Shown: positions 48,035 to 57,388 of the stretch, one piece after another | How the letters are laid out: every line of letters begins with the position of its first letter | Numbering within the stretch: the first letter of the stretch is position 1 | Source: Prostheceraeus crozeri | Lineage: Eukaryota > Platyhelminthes > Polycladida > Euryleptidae | Length of the DNA: 64,000 nucleotides | Assembly (NCBI GenBank): GCA_907163375.1 | Contig: CAJQUW010009239.1 | Coordinates: forward strand, 1 to 64,000 | Direction: 5' to 3' | The notes under the pieces: model-generated | Seen by the model: only the letters and a program-made list of their open reading frames with translations | Database searches by the model: none | Told to the model about the DNA's origin: nothing | Translations under genes and position numbers: made by a program

Positions 48035-50470
48035 TGATCATTCAATGGTTTATTCTGTAAATCGAAGCGCTTTTTATTGAATCACATCATTTACATTACA
48101 TGTATATCGAACATATTGTCAGTCGGATATACTAAGCTCGGTATTAATGCAACTTCGAAGGTGCAAATTAAAAAATGACCACTGCAAAATATTGCCTTTT
48201 AACTCCGTTGGAACAGGGATTCACCCCATTTCATATCACTTCATTTTGAAGATTATACATAAGAGGTATGAACACTTCACGCCATCTACAGAAACAAAGA
48301 ACATAAGCTGATTTAATTTATTTTTTGATTTGCCGATATAGCAATTTTTCAGTTAATATTGGACATTGAAAACGCTGTTAGGATTTAACAGGACGATTTG
48401 AAATATACATGCAAGTAATATTAAATCACAGATAAAATAGCAATAACTTATCTTAATAACTCCGATACCAATGAACGGGGAAAATTTAAGTGATCGAAAG
48501 ATAAATTTTCATTGACATCAAATAGAACTTCAAATTTTAGGCCTATCGGCAATTACACTATTACCGATGAGGTTTGGGTAGTAATTCCCGGTGGTGATTA
48601 CCCTTTACAACACTACCTTTGTTATATGAAGATAACAAGAGGTCGTGAAGTCTCAGAAAGACTACCAGGAAATGATGAATGGATTCGGACGTGCAGGATG
48701 ACTTGGCCACTAGCAGCCATGTGTTCCTATTGGCCCCTTAATTAATCACAATGTAGCACAAGGCAGATCTAGATGAACCTGTTAATCAACTTTAAAAACT
48801 TGAGTGGTGCCCTATTCAGTATAGTAGCTCTCGCACTAATTTTGATTGTTAGTTTATTTGCAGTCTGTAGGTAAACAGAAATCAATATGATTGAAAAAAA
48901 CATAATAACCTTATGACAATATGCATTATTCCACATGTAATTAAAAATGTAAGACTAGTCGATGCAAATCTTCAAGCTTTCAAAAAATTCTCATAGGCCT
49001 ATTCACACATTGGCCTACGTGATTTGCAGGTCTTTGGGCATTCCGTTAATGTTTTGACACTTGAAGTCATAGCCCTATTGTTAGGATAGTGACGAAGTAG
49101 ATTTACCGATAAGTAATAGTGCGGTTTTCGTGCCTATCAATTACCCCTTCAAGCAATAATGACAATAGGAAGGATTTATGACAACTTAAAGGAATATTTG
49201 GCATAATTGCATTAAATGATGGTTGTAGGTTATATTTAGCCTTGTCAGTTTACTTGGATTCAATTTTTATGCTCCATATCGGCGAAACCAAAAGACGCCA
49301 TGAAAGCTAGGACGGATAAATACAGTAGTTTTAGAAATTTGAGGGGCAGAGCGCGCGGTCGAATCTTGGGAAGAACTTAGACGCCAAACAGTTGAAGAGA
49401 ATTGGTTGGAGAGGATTGTAAGTGGACTGGATGGTGGTGCTTGACTTTAAATGATGACATTTCGAAATCAACCTCATTGACAAGATATTCTAGTTTTTCT
49501 AGTAAATTTATCAAATCATGTGCTTTGTAAGTATATGAGTAAATACGTTTAAAATGGTCTTCGAAAGCTGGTCTGTGTTCCGAACCTCGTGAATTTTGTA
49601 CTTTTGAGGACTGGATGTGCATGTATGCAGAATATGTACAGCTATCCCTGTTGCCAGCAAATTTACTAACCTATTTGTACCGGTATACAAAATTTCGATA
49701 AGGATTCAAAATTTGTGACATACCTTGGCCTATAGAATAGTTGGATCAATTATTAAATTATTATCATTAATGGAAAAAGGATTGTATTCAATATAGATTG
49801 TCTGCTTTACTGTCAATAGGAGGGTATTTAAAAAATTTTGCATATCCAAGTGGAAGGATTTTCTGTCCTATTTTGCAAAATTTGTAGGCTCTACATATTG
49901 TGATGTGTAAACCTAGGATCAAAACTTGGAAAGAGTGTATACTTGAGAAAAAAAAATTGGAATCAAAAGAAGTTGATGTCGAAGAAGCGAAAGAAATTCA
50001 GAGTTCTTGTATAAAATAGAGTTCTTGTAGTTCTTGCATTCATTTTGAAGGCAACATGCTCGTAAGATCAAATTTTATCATCTCGATCTACCGTCGATCT
50101 CCAACGGAAATAGACGTTGTTCAAGAAGAAATCGATGCCCTATACAAATATGAATGTAGTTTACTTTCTATTGAATAATTCAATAATCAATAGAGTTTTA
50201 AATCGAAAAAATGTATATTTGTTGATGAAATGTTGCTTGTGAGTTCCTGATATACCGGTATTTGGTTTCAATGATACTTTGCAATGGAAGCGTGTAGTCA
50301 ATTTGATAATAGTATGCTATGGATACACGTTTACATACATAGGCCCTACCAGATGTCACACAATTAAAAATGATTAATCTTGGTAGACAAATTGAATCAG
50401 CATTAACGATAAACTAACACATCAGTAGTAACCCCGTGGCAAATTCACGCGCAAAATGTGAAAGGATGAG
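48035..50470. other. No gene recognised
   Basis: AT-rich with short chance ORFs. No domain or repeat boundary recognised. Confidence 0.4.
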
Positions 50471-50473
50471 TCA

Positions 50474-51075
50474 TCATGCTGACTCAGCCCCCCCCTCTGG
50501 CAGGAAGGGAGTTGTCCAAGGATGTGTTGGGAGGAATGGGTCCGTGAGGAGGAAACTGGTCCCTCCCCCCCTCTGGAAGTAAGGAAGGAAGGAGGACTGA
50601 TGAGGCAAGGGGTGGGAAGGAAGGCGGTAGGAATGTGTGAGGGATAGAGTGAGGAAAGGGCGGGTGTTGGTGGTTTTGGGATGAGAAAAGTCGTTTTTCG
50701 AGCAGAAGGAGGCCTCGGATGAGAAAACGGAGGCCAGATTCGGAATTTTTGGCCAATTTTGGGTTAGGAAGGATGTTTCCAGCGACATTGGAGAGAAAAA
50801 GTTTTGAAGACGTCCCCCCCCCCTCCTGCCAAACTACCAACTTTGGTTGTAGAGATCGTAGAAAGTCGTGCAATAGCTCGTTTGAAAGCTGGGAGTGAGA
50901 CAATTTCAGTGAAAAACATGGCTTGTTCGTATCTGCCTTCGTTTAGAGGTGAGACGTTATTGAAAATTTTGGGACATTGACGAAAAAACGACAGAGTTAG
51001 AATGTTTATGAAAATCGGTCTAGCGGGTGAAGCAAGCCTCGGACGGGAAAACAGAGACCAGACTTGGAATCAGTG
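50474..51075. repeat. Inverted copy of the 7.8-8.8 kb G-run repeat family
   Basis: On the minus strand it repeats the units at 7,780-8,800: CTCACCTCTAAACGAAGGCA, a CAGCTTTCAAACGAGCTAT patch, an A-(G)9-ACGTC motif, the CTGGAAACATCCTTCCTAAC patch and CTGGCCTCCGTTTTCTCATC. Three C-run motifs lie at 50,488, 50,565 and 50,812. It directly borders element copy 2 and may mark its left boundary. Confidence 0.78.
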
Positions 51076-51132
51076 TGCCATGTTACACCTGAATGTCATT
51101 CATGCTATGTCTCCGAAGTGAAAGGAAGAAAG

Positions 51133-51555
51133 ATGACAGAAGCAGTAAAGTTTACGAATGAATTTTGTTCACTACGTTTTCATCGACAAAGTCTTCGGGG
51201 TGTGATTAGGGACTACATCATCTCCTTTCATCATGAAAAGGCAGACTTAGAATTTGCTATCGCTAAAGGTTACTTCGTTTTCCAACAGCTCATGGACAGT
51301 TTGATGAATAAAGATGTGAAAGGACGATTAGTTGCAGAGATTGAATTTGAGAAAGTGACTGATGAACATGTAGGTGAACGTGTAGTGTTTCATTTTGCAT
51401 CCTATTCTGCAGAGACGATACATGATCCCAAAGATTTCTATCAGCGACACATGGCGAAAATTGCATCTCGACTAGATTCATTTCATGAGCATGGATCCAA
51501 CTTGCTCTTATGTCGCATAAAACACATTCATATTCAACTCAATGTGCTAAACTAG
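51133..51555 (+). CDS. Stand-alone protein related to the PolB N-domain, paralogue A
   Basis: 140 residues, intact; role unknown. It shares a pattern with two other small proteins here (53,920-54,341 and 62,123-62,575) and with the conserved N-domain of the element's PolB (60,110-59,790). Shared marks are LRFHRQSLRGVI, DVKGRLVAEIEFEKV, an F-x-x-RH-x-x-K-I segment (FYQRHMAKIASRLDSF) and an alternating-hydrophobic end (IKHIHIQL). In PolB the domain sits between the zinc fingers and the exonuclease region, so a replication-linked role such as binding DNA or polymerase is a reasonable inference. The ATG at 51,133 was chosen over the track start because 51,064-51,075 belongs to the flanking repeat. 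No promoter was identified. Confidence 0.65.
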   Translation: MTEAVKFTNEFCSLRFHRQSLRGVIRDYIISFHHEKADLEFAIAKGYFVFQQLMDSLMNKDVKGRLVAEIEFEKVTDEHVGERVVFHFASYSAETIHDPKDFYQRHMAKIASRLDSFHEHGSNLLLCRIKHIHIQLNVLN

Positions 51556-51653
51556 ATTTGACTACAAGATTTGGGAAAAGCATTTATGAGTTAGACGTCC
51601 GCGTGCCTCCTTTTCCCTGCCGCAACGAAGTCAGTGGAGAAACGGAGGTCTCT

Positions 51654-51725
51654 GATTGGCTCACATAGTGTCAAATGTGGATTCGCAGGAGATTATAAAA
51701 GCAGACGTCTCCCCATTTTCTCTTC
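51654..51725 (+). promoter_or_regulatory. CCAAT/TATA promoter for the 51.8-52.9 kb gene
   Basis: Inverted CCAAT box GATTGG (51,654-51,659), then TATAAAA (51,694-51,700), 40 bp apart. Transcription would start near 51,725. The same pair precedes two other genes of the element. Confidence 0.7.
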
Positions 51726-51819
51726 ATTTCATTCTCTTGACTTGGAAAGCGTGTGTGACTTGCTGAAGCCATTCTCTCCTCTCAACTTTGTCTGATCAAT
51801 CCTGTTTGCAAATTTACAA

Positions 51820-52176
51820 GTGAGTGTCATGACTGTCTGGCCTAAACCTTACCAGCCTTTTAGAAGAGAGACGCAGGAGAGTGTGTGGCCGATGATTGTA
51901 CAAGCATATTTTGTTGAACCTTCGCCGCCACCGCTTCCACCACCTAGACGCTTTACCTTTAAGTCTTTCAGGGAATTGAAACTCAATGCGGGTCCTAAGC
52001 CCAAGACATTTAATTTACTGAACGATGACGAAGACTTAGACTTTGGTGATAAGCTTTAAATCCTGTGAACGCTCCAAAAGGTCCTCTTAAGGGCCACCTC
52101 ATATGTCACTGCTAAGCTAACAATTTTCTTTTTTCTGATGATCATGAATGTACTTAGTGGTACTCTTTCGTTACAG
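51820..52176 (+). other. Probable 5'-leader intron
   Basis: Donor ACAA|GTGAGTGTC at 51,820 and acceptor TTTCGTTACAG at 52,176 would join a non-coding first exon (about 51,725-51,819) to the coding exon whose ATG is at 52,183. The donor nearly equals that of the PolB leader intron (ACAAG|GTGAGTGTC at 61,935). Inferred from consensus only. Confidence 0.5.
51829..52059 (+). CDS. Small proline-rich ORF with acidic tail
   Basis: 76 residues starting MTVWPKPYQPF, with a PSPPPLPPPRR patch in the middle and an acidic end (NDDEDLDFGDKL). No family recognised. It lies wholly inside the probable leader intron, so it would be made only from unspliced or differently spliced RNA, or may not be a gene. Composition is protein-like rather than random, which is why it is listed. 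Confidence 0.35.
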   Translation: MTVWPKPYQPFRRETQESVWPMIVQAYFVEPSPPPLPPPRRFTFKSFRELKLNAGPKPKTFNLLNDDEDLDFGDKL

Positions 52177-52182
52177 ACTGCC

Positions 52183-52866
52183 ATGGCCATGAATCCTACT
52201 CCAACTGCTGCATCACTGAATCCTCAACATCTCGAGCTGTGGTATTCGAAAATTGAAAAGGTAATTTACGGCTATCCTACCTACAAACAACAAGTGCGCT
52301 ACAACGGTGTACGACTCTATCTTCAAACGCCGGCGGTATACTTACCAAAAGTGGCTACGCAAGTAAATCGTTGCGGTCAAAACCTGAGTATCCCTATTGA
52401 TAATTGGTTGCGACAGCAGCTTGACATTTTAGAAGACGTTGTGAGGCAAAAGGCTCTTATTCCTACTGAACTATTACAGTTGTGACCAGAAAAGAAAACT
52501 TCTTATTATAAACCATTGTATCGCGGCACTCGCTGCTATATTTTACAAAGCAAGTATTGTAAAGTCACTTCAGGAGTGACAGTTGAACAGTCAGTTGAAA
52601 CAGAATTGTCATCGCTAGGTGCTGGCTTTTATTCATTTCATATTGAGGTGCCTGCTGTTTATGTGGGACCTCATCAATCTGACGGTAATTTGATTTCTCT
52701 CAATTTGCGCATTGCTCAAATTCATCATCAACCAGAGTTAACAGGACTTGATCACATTGAGAAAGTCATTGATTCTTGTGTCAAAGAGTGTCAAGAACCT
52801 GTCACCAAACCTAAACGTCGTCGCACATCAAAGAAAGATGGTGCTACCACCAAAGAGAAATCTTAA
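52183..52866 (+). pseudogene. Putative ssDNA-binding-like protein A (in-frame stop)
   Basis: About 227 codons in one frame interrupted by a single TGA at 52,483-52,485. The first half carries RYNGVRLYLQTP and LSIPIDNWLRQQLDILEDVV. The second half carries KPLYRGTRCYIL, GFYSFHIEVPAVYVGPH and SLNLRIAQI, and ends in a basic tail (KPKRRRTSKKDGATTKEKS). A paralogue at 54,682-55,241 keeps the same two halves. The layout (an N-G-x-x-L-x-L-Q-T-P strand, a helix after L-x-I-P-x-D, then beta-rich segments) reminds me of ssDNA-binding proteins of large DNA viruses, but that is a weak judgement by eye. The in-frame ATG at 52,138 lies within the probable intron, so 52,183 is preferred. Confidence 0.5.
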
Positions 52867-52966
52867 GTATTGTAATCAGTTAGTATGTAGTGAATGTGGA
52901 AAACGCGGTCTTGCGCGTTATGTTCAAATAAAACATTGTCATCATGTTGTATGCATCTTTTGTTAT
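52867..52966 (+). other. Zinc-binding exon candidate before the exonuclease
   Basis: The open frame encodes LVCSECGKRGLARYVQIKHC followed by HHVVCIFC, a CxxC...HC...CxxC pattern suited to zinc binding. A donor TAT|GTAAAG at 52,966 and an acceptor ATATTGTAG at 53,039 would join it in frame to the exonuclease exon across a 73-nt intron, similar in size to other introns of the element. There is no start codon in this stretch, so a further upstream exon is needed. Confidence 0.4.
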
Positions 52967-53039
52967 GTAAAGGACAGACATCCTTGTAAAGTTCCTGCTC
53001 AATGTATTATTTTGTAATGAAGTCTTTTTGATATTGTAG

Positions 53040-53771
53040 GTTGTCATCTTCATAGACAGTGAGGGAACGCCCATGCAGGAATTGAGTGCTATTGCAATGA
53101 GAGAAAGTGATCAAACTGTTGTTAGTGTATATCATAGATTTGCCTACTGTCCTCCACACAAAGACAAAAAAACGCAATGCCCATGCAGGAATTGAGTGAG
53201 ACAAAGACAAAAACGCAATGCCCATGCAGGAATTGAGTGCTATTGCAATGAGAGAAAGTGATCAAACTGTTGTTAGTGTATATCATAGATTTGCCTACTG
53301 TCCTCCACACAAAGACGAATGGTCACGACGTCATGTGCATGGACTTGATCCTTCTATTTTGATTCATATTGGATTTGTAAATGAAACGTATTTGATAAGT
53401 GATTTCAAACGGTGGTTGTCAGGTTTTCATATTGTTAAAATATTAGGAAATGCTTCTGAACGAGAAGCAACAACACTTCAGTTGCACATTGATAATTTAT
53501 ATTTACCATGTTGGGTAGATCGTGTAAGACAAGACCATCATATGCATTGTGATCAAAAGAAGTTTAGAGATGAAATGATTTTTGACATGGCAATATGTTT
53601 CGGTGAGAACATCACCTGTACAGACCACCATCCCATTGTAATACTAGAAATAAAGCTGCCTACATTGCAAAACTCTCTTCACGCTGGCATTGTAGTCTCT
53701 ATGACGTTTATGAACTGTATATTATTGTCAACAGCATGGGTGTATGTAAAACATGTTTTTACTCCTTGTGA
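53040..53771 (+). pseudogene. DEDD-type 3'-5' exonuclease-like gene, broken by tandem duplication
   Basis: Begins after a probable splice acceptor with VVIFIDSEGTPMQELSAIA, where D-x-E is motif I of DnaQ-like (RNase-H-fold) exonucleases. The middle has RRHVHGLDPSILIHIGFVNE and the end has HCSLYDVYELY (about 53,690), fitting motif III H-x-x-x-Y-D. A 151-bp tandem duplication (the ACGCCCATGCAGG segment recurs at about 53,067 and 53,218, with a 41-bp sub-copy between) shifts the frame. A second frameshift near 53,635 separates the body (53,218 onward) from motif III. Proofreading or nuclease work beside the PolB is the natural inference. AATAAA follows at 53,830. Confidence 0.7.
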
Positions 53772-53919
53772 ATGAATGATGATCATTTTATGAAGTGTAT
53801 TCTGTACTTGTGAATTTTGTCTGGTGTTGAATAAACTTACAGTGGAACATGATTGTTATTTCTATTTTATTCATAGTGGAAGTCATTGAAGCAATGTGAA
53901 ATCTATAGTTACAACGTTT

Positions 53920-54341
53920 ATGATGGCGCATCGTACCTTAAGCAACCACATGTGTCATTTGACACTTGATCAACAAGGATTCGATGGATTTTTACAAGAT
54001 TGGAAACTTACATTTAAAATGAAGATGAATGATATGAAAGTAGTGCTCACTGAAAGCCTTCCTCTCTTCAAAAGATTGATGGAGAGTTTACGACCTCAAG
54101 ATGTAAAGGGTAGACTCGTTGCTTATATAGAGTTGAAAGATTTACAAAACCACTTCGTTTTGGATCTTATTGCACAGAATGGATTACTCTTAGTGATCAA
54201 TTTTATGGTCGTCATATGGAGAAAATTATGGAGAGAATAGTAGAGACGTTGGAAGGAAATGCATACGTTGTTAAACATATCATGATTCAACTGAGTGTGT
54301 TTACATCCACGACTTTGTTTGATGCTCGACACATTGTGTAG
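53920..54341 (+). pseudogene. Stand-alone PolB-N-domain-like protein, paralogue B (frameshifted)
   Basis: Starts at tandem ATG codons (53,920). Contains LRPQDVKGRLVAYIELKD, matching DVKGRLVAEIEFEK of paralogue A. Near 54,145 the frame shifts and the family pattern continues in another frame: FYGRHMEKIMERIVETL and VVKHIMIQLSVF, to a TAG at 54,339. AATAAA at 54,346 follows closely, as expected for a compact viral-type gene. One frameshift is the only visible damage. Confidence 0.68.
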
Positions 54342-54611
54342 ATGCAATAAAGATTTCTTTTCACTGAGTATTTTGTAATGGTGTATAGAGCAACATGAGT
54401 CATTGCGCTTTGTGCATTACTATCAGGCTCTTTGTTAGATAAATGAATGCGTCTTTGTTCGCTAGAAGGGCGTGTCACTCAAGTCTTTGTGAGGACTAGA
54501 ACGAGTTTGTAAGAGGGAAGGTTTCCACCCACGCAGTCAAAAGTTCACGTGTGATAACTCTTTGTCACATAACAAAGACAGGGAAAACGAGAGAAGGTAA
54601 AAACGCATGTG

Positions 54612-54680
54612 ATTGGAGCTAGGTCTGCTTATAAAACGGACGACTGAGCGCATGGTAATCATTTCCGTCCTTGCGCTAAC
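54612..54680 (+). promoter_or_regulatory. CCAAT/TATA promoter for the 54.7 kb gene
   Basis: GATTGG (54,612-54,617) and TATAAAA (54,631-54,637), 19 bp apart; the first ATG of the gene follows at 54,682. Spacing is tighter than in the other two promoters of this type. Confidence 0.7.
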
Positions 54681-54681
54681 C

Positions 54682-55241
54682 ATGCAGTTGCTCAAAGCCA
54701 TCAACTCCTCTGCTCTCGCACTGGGTACACTGAACTCCCTTACTTTAGCATCGGGTAAAAATGCTTTCAATGAAAAGATAACTCATCATGGAGAACCCGT
54801 AACCATAAAAACTCCAAGTCAACGGATAGATTATCTAAAGATTATGTCAACAAAGAATAGACTGACCGTGTGTGTGCCGTTAGACTATTGGACACGGTTA
54901 CAATTCAATACTCTTGAAACATTCCTGAAAGAAAATCTCACCATTCCCAAAGAAATTGTTCGACACAATGGGAAGCGGTCACAAGTTCCCATCATGGAAA
55001 GACGATGCATATATGTGCATATGGATAGACACTGTCTCATCATCCATGAAAAGGAGGGCAGCGAATTCGACTTAGTCAATTGTAAGCCATTCCTTGAAAA
55101 GGATTCTATTCCTTCGAAATTAAAATTCAAACCATCTACATGACTCCGCGCAGGGACGGAAGGTTGTTTACGTTGAATCTCTATCTTGTCTCCATCACCT
55201 TTAAAAATGATGTCCATGTTGATGATGATCAACTACAGTAA
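54682..55241 (+). pseudogene. Putative ssDNA-binding-like protein B (frameshifted paralogue)
   Basis: The open part (54,682-55,143) has THHGEPVTIKTP and LTVCVPLDYWTRLQFNTLET, aligning with NGVRLYLQTP and LSIPIDNWLRQQLDILED of the protein at 52,183. After a frameshift near 55,105 the second-half pattern resumes in another frame (IYMTPRRDGRLFTLNLYLVS) and runs to a TAA at 55,239. Two divergent paralogues in one element suggest separate roles. The ssDNA-binding idea is inferred, not shown. Confidence 0.5.
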
Positions 55242-55259
55242 CACTCTCCACACACTGAG

Positions 55260-55320
55260 AACGCACCATCGGTCTTTATAAGACCACGGCCTAACGGCCA
55301 CCGTATCAAGAAAGAAAATG
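55260..55320 (+). promoter_or_regulatory. Possible TATA promoter in a small hairpin
   Basis: GGTCTTTATAAGACC (55,271-55,285) is a perfect palindrome centred on a TATA-like core, followed by GGCCTAACGGCC. It lies about 45 bp upstream of the ORF at 55,331. No CCAAT box is seen within 60 bp. Confidence 0.4.
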
Positions 55321-55330
55321 TATACTCACC

Positions 55331-55690
55331 ATGCCACACATGAACATGACTCTCTCTCCTTCTTTCTTAGGCATACCCTTCTTCACTCAGGTTTTAATCA
55401 TGTGGAAATTATCAGCATGGCTCCGTGTATCATGGAAAAGTCAGTGTGTCACATTTCATGATACGAAACGTCAACTTCAGATAACTCTAGAACGCTTTCA
55501 TCTACGAAGGTTGCATCGCGCTATCCCATCCAACTCTTGTCGTGTCATTAACGTAGGAGACGGCATTGTATTTATTCGCATTCAAGAGATGATTCTACAT
55601 AATGATCACTGCTACATTGTGATTCCAAAACCCTCATGGGAAAAGTATAAAAGGGAAGTTCACTCCATCCTCATGTCATTTATGAGTCAT
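55331..55690 (+). CDS. Unknown ORF upstream of the TBP-like gene
   Basis: The open frame from ATG 55,331 reaches 56,029, but the part beyond about 55,690 overlaps the TBP-like gene in another frame and turns S/R/H-rich, typical of a shadow; only the first part is listed as a candidate. It encodes VLIMWKLSAWLRVSW, TLERFHLRRLHRAIPSNSCR, VGDGIVFIRIQEMILHND and YIVIPKPSWEKYKREVHSIL. No family recognised. Two pyrimidine-rich AG sites (55,370 and 55,390) could be splice acceptors, so the true start may lie inside. It could also be an N-terminal extension of the TBP-like protein lost to a frameshift. Confidence 0.35.
55646..55655 (+). promoter_or_regulatory. Consensus TATA box before the TBP-like gene
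   Basis: TATAAAAGGG lies 43 bp upstream of the TBP-like ATG (55,689), so transcription would start a few bases before it. It also reads as codons of the upstream ORF (EKYKRE), so overlap by chance is possible. Confidence 0.5.
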
Positions 55691-56228
55691 GCTTCCCATC
55701 CGCATCATAAACGCCATGCGCGAAATGAATCTCAGAAGAGACATCGATTTAGAACAGTTGCATACCCATCTTCCCGATTCAGTCTATCATCGCGGTCGTC
55801 CGCAAATGTTGGTCATTCGCATGAGCAACGGTCGAAATCTTCAAATCTTTCGCTGCGGCAAAATCCAAGTCCTGGGAAACCTTTCTCATTTCGTGATGCA
55901 GTCCATGTGTTACGAAGTCGTCAAGAAAATGCGAACACTCATGCCTCATCTCCGCCTCAGTCCCCTGACATTGAAGAATATAGTAGTGTCTGTTTAATTG
56001 AAGATGTTAGTGAATCTAGCCAACATTAAAACCAGTAATCATTGTATATTTTATGAAACTGAAATCTTTCCTGCTGCTCTGATTCGGAAGTGGCATCCTG
56101 TACATATTGCAGTGTTTCATAACGGACATTGTATCATGACTGGTTTACGTGATATCAGTAAAGTAGCTGCCATTGTTAAATCTTTAATGCGTTATCTGTA
56201 TGAGTCACAGTTAATAGAATCGTGTTAA
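55689..56228 (+). pseudogene. Divergent TATA-binding-protein (TBP) core, one in-frame stop
   Basis: 179 sense-or-stop codons, the size of the TBP core, with the two pseudo-symmetric repeats of the TBP saddle. Repeat 1: PQMLVIRMSN, LQIFRCGKIQVLGN and YEVVKKMRTL. Repeat 2: LKNIVVSV, IFYETEIFPAALIRK, HIAVFHNGHCIMTGL and IVKSLMRYL. The F-x-x-GK-x-x-x-(T)G strand-turn-strand and the E-x-FP-x-L-I-x-R segment are TBP signatures. Three of the four DNA-kinking Phe positions appear kept (IFRCGK, EIFPAA, AVFHNG); the first in repeat 1 is not. A TAA at 55,995-55,997, between the repeats, interrupts the frame. Animal nuclear TBP is extremely conserved, so this divergent copy is not a host retrocopy. TBP-like proteins are known from some large DNA viruses. 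It would direct transcription from TATA promoters. Confidence 0.85.
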
Positions 56229-56264
56229 TCACATGATGTGTTTTGAATGAGTCATCGCAATGAA

Positions 56265-56520
56265 CTATCGTCCACACTCTTGTCGGCGAAAAGGGCATCA
56301 ACAAGGTTCTTCGCTTTATGATGAGTCACAGCTATTTATAGACATGAAAGGATGCCCACACACTTGTCGGTGAAAAGGTCACGCTGTCCGACGTGAGGCG
56401 CCATCGATGTTGAATGACACGCCCACACACGTGTCGGTGAAAAGGTTGAACATGACCGATTCGATTCTTATGACTGGCCCTTACCCCTTCATGAGTCAGA
56501 GCTATTTATAGACATGAGTC
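56265..56520 (+). promoter_or_regulatory. Repeated cis-element cluster with TATA-like cores
   Basis: CACTCTTGTCGGCGAAAAGG and its variants occur three times (about 56,275, 56,358, 56,430). ATGAGTCAnAGCTATTTATAGACATGA (n is C or G) occurs twice (about 56,320 and 56,490); each copy joins an AP-1-like TGAGTCA to a TATTTATA box. Lies just after the TBP-like gene and before the AT-rich repeats, in the gap between convergent gene blocks. It could be promoters of small transcripts or part of a replication region. Confidence 0.6.
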
Positions 56521-56539
56521 AGCAAAGTGGTTGATGTTT

Positions 56540-57000
56540 CCTAAGCCGAAGAAATTGTCATGATGTTACATTCGTTGGTATGGATGATAACTTACAAACT
56601 CTAACATGGTTTTGACTTCATTTTATATTTCACCTATCTTACAAACAGCGACATGGGTATAACTTTATTTCTAACTTTACAAACAGTTAAGTGATTCTAA
56701 CTTCATTTATATTTCACCTATCTTACAAACAGTGATATGGTTATAACTTATTTTATGCTTTACCTATCGTGTAAACAGTGAGATGATTCTAACAATTATT
56801 CAAACTTTACATTCATCAACTTTATTTCTAACTATACAAACGTCAATTTTATTTCTAACTTTGCAAACAGTGAAGTGATTCTAACTTCATTTATATTTCA
56901 CCTATCTTACAAACAGCGACATGGGTATAACTTTATTTCTAACTTACAATCAACATCTTTATTTCTAACCCTACCCATCTTACAAAATGATTGAAATTTT
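56540..57000. repeat. AT-rich tandem repeat field, about 100-bp units
   Basis: Imperfect units contain TTCTAACTTCATTTATATTT, CACCTATCTTACAAACAG and a GGGTATAACTTTATTTCTAAC patch. The unit TTTCACCTATCTTACAAACA appears at about 56,625, 56,727 and 56,897. No ORF. Comparable but different repeats lie on the other side of PolB (62,640-63,540). Confidence 0.75.
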
Positions 57001-57388
57001 TACTTCTGTCTAATGAGTGAGAATTCCATCTTTATGTCAAAAGAAAAACGACACAGTCTGTACATGATATGTTATTCATCATCACAACCGATTTTCATAG
57101 CACTGCACATAGTTAATACTGATGGCAGCAGAAAAAAAAGTTTTTATGGCTCACATCACCGGAGAAAACAAAGTCACTGATATTCAGGGAGAAAACAAAG
57201 TCACTGATGTGTCGGAAACTGTACAGGGAGAAAACAACGTCAGGAAAACCAGTTGATATGCAAGTCATGATATGAAGTGATCAGGAGTTGGACGCATGTT
57301 ACAAGGCACTCACTCACAACATCCCATAGAAAACGCCATGGAGCGAAAAAGCAAAACATCAACCACAACAGAGAGGAAGCATTCATCA

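Noticed and set aside
50474-50903. Proline/serine-rich minus-strand ORFs
   Set aside because: They fall within the inverted copy of the G-run repeat.
51064-51132. Earlier start for paralogue A
   Set aside because: The first bases belong to the flanking G-run repeat, and the paralogues start later.
52138-52182. Upstream ATG (52,138) as start of the ssDNA-binding-like gene
   Set aside because: It lies before a strong splice acceptor (52,176), and the paralogue at 54,682 begins at the position matching 52,183.
55690-56029. C-terminal part of the ORF starting at 55,331
   Set aside because: It overlaps the TBP-like frame and is S/R/H-rich, as expected for an out-of-frame shadow.
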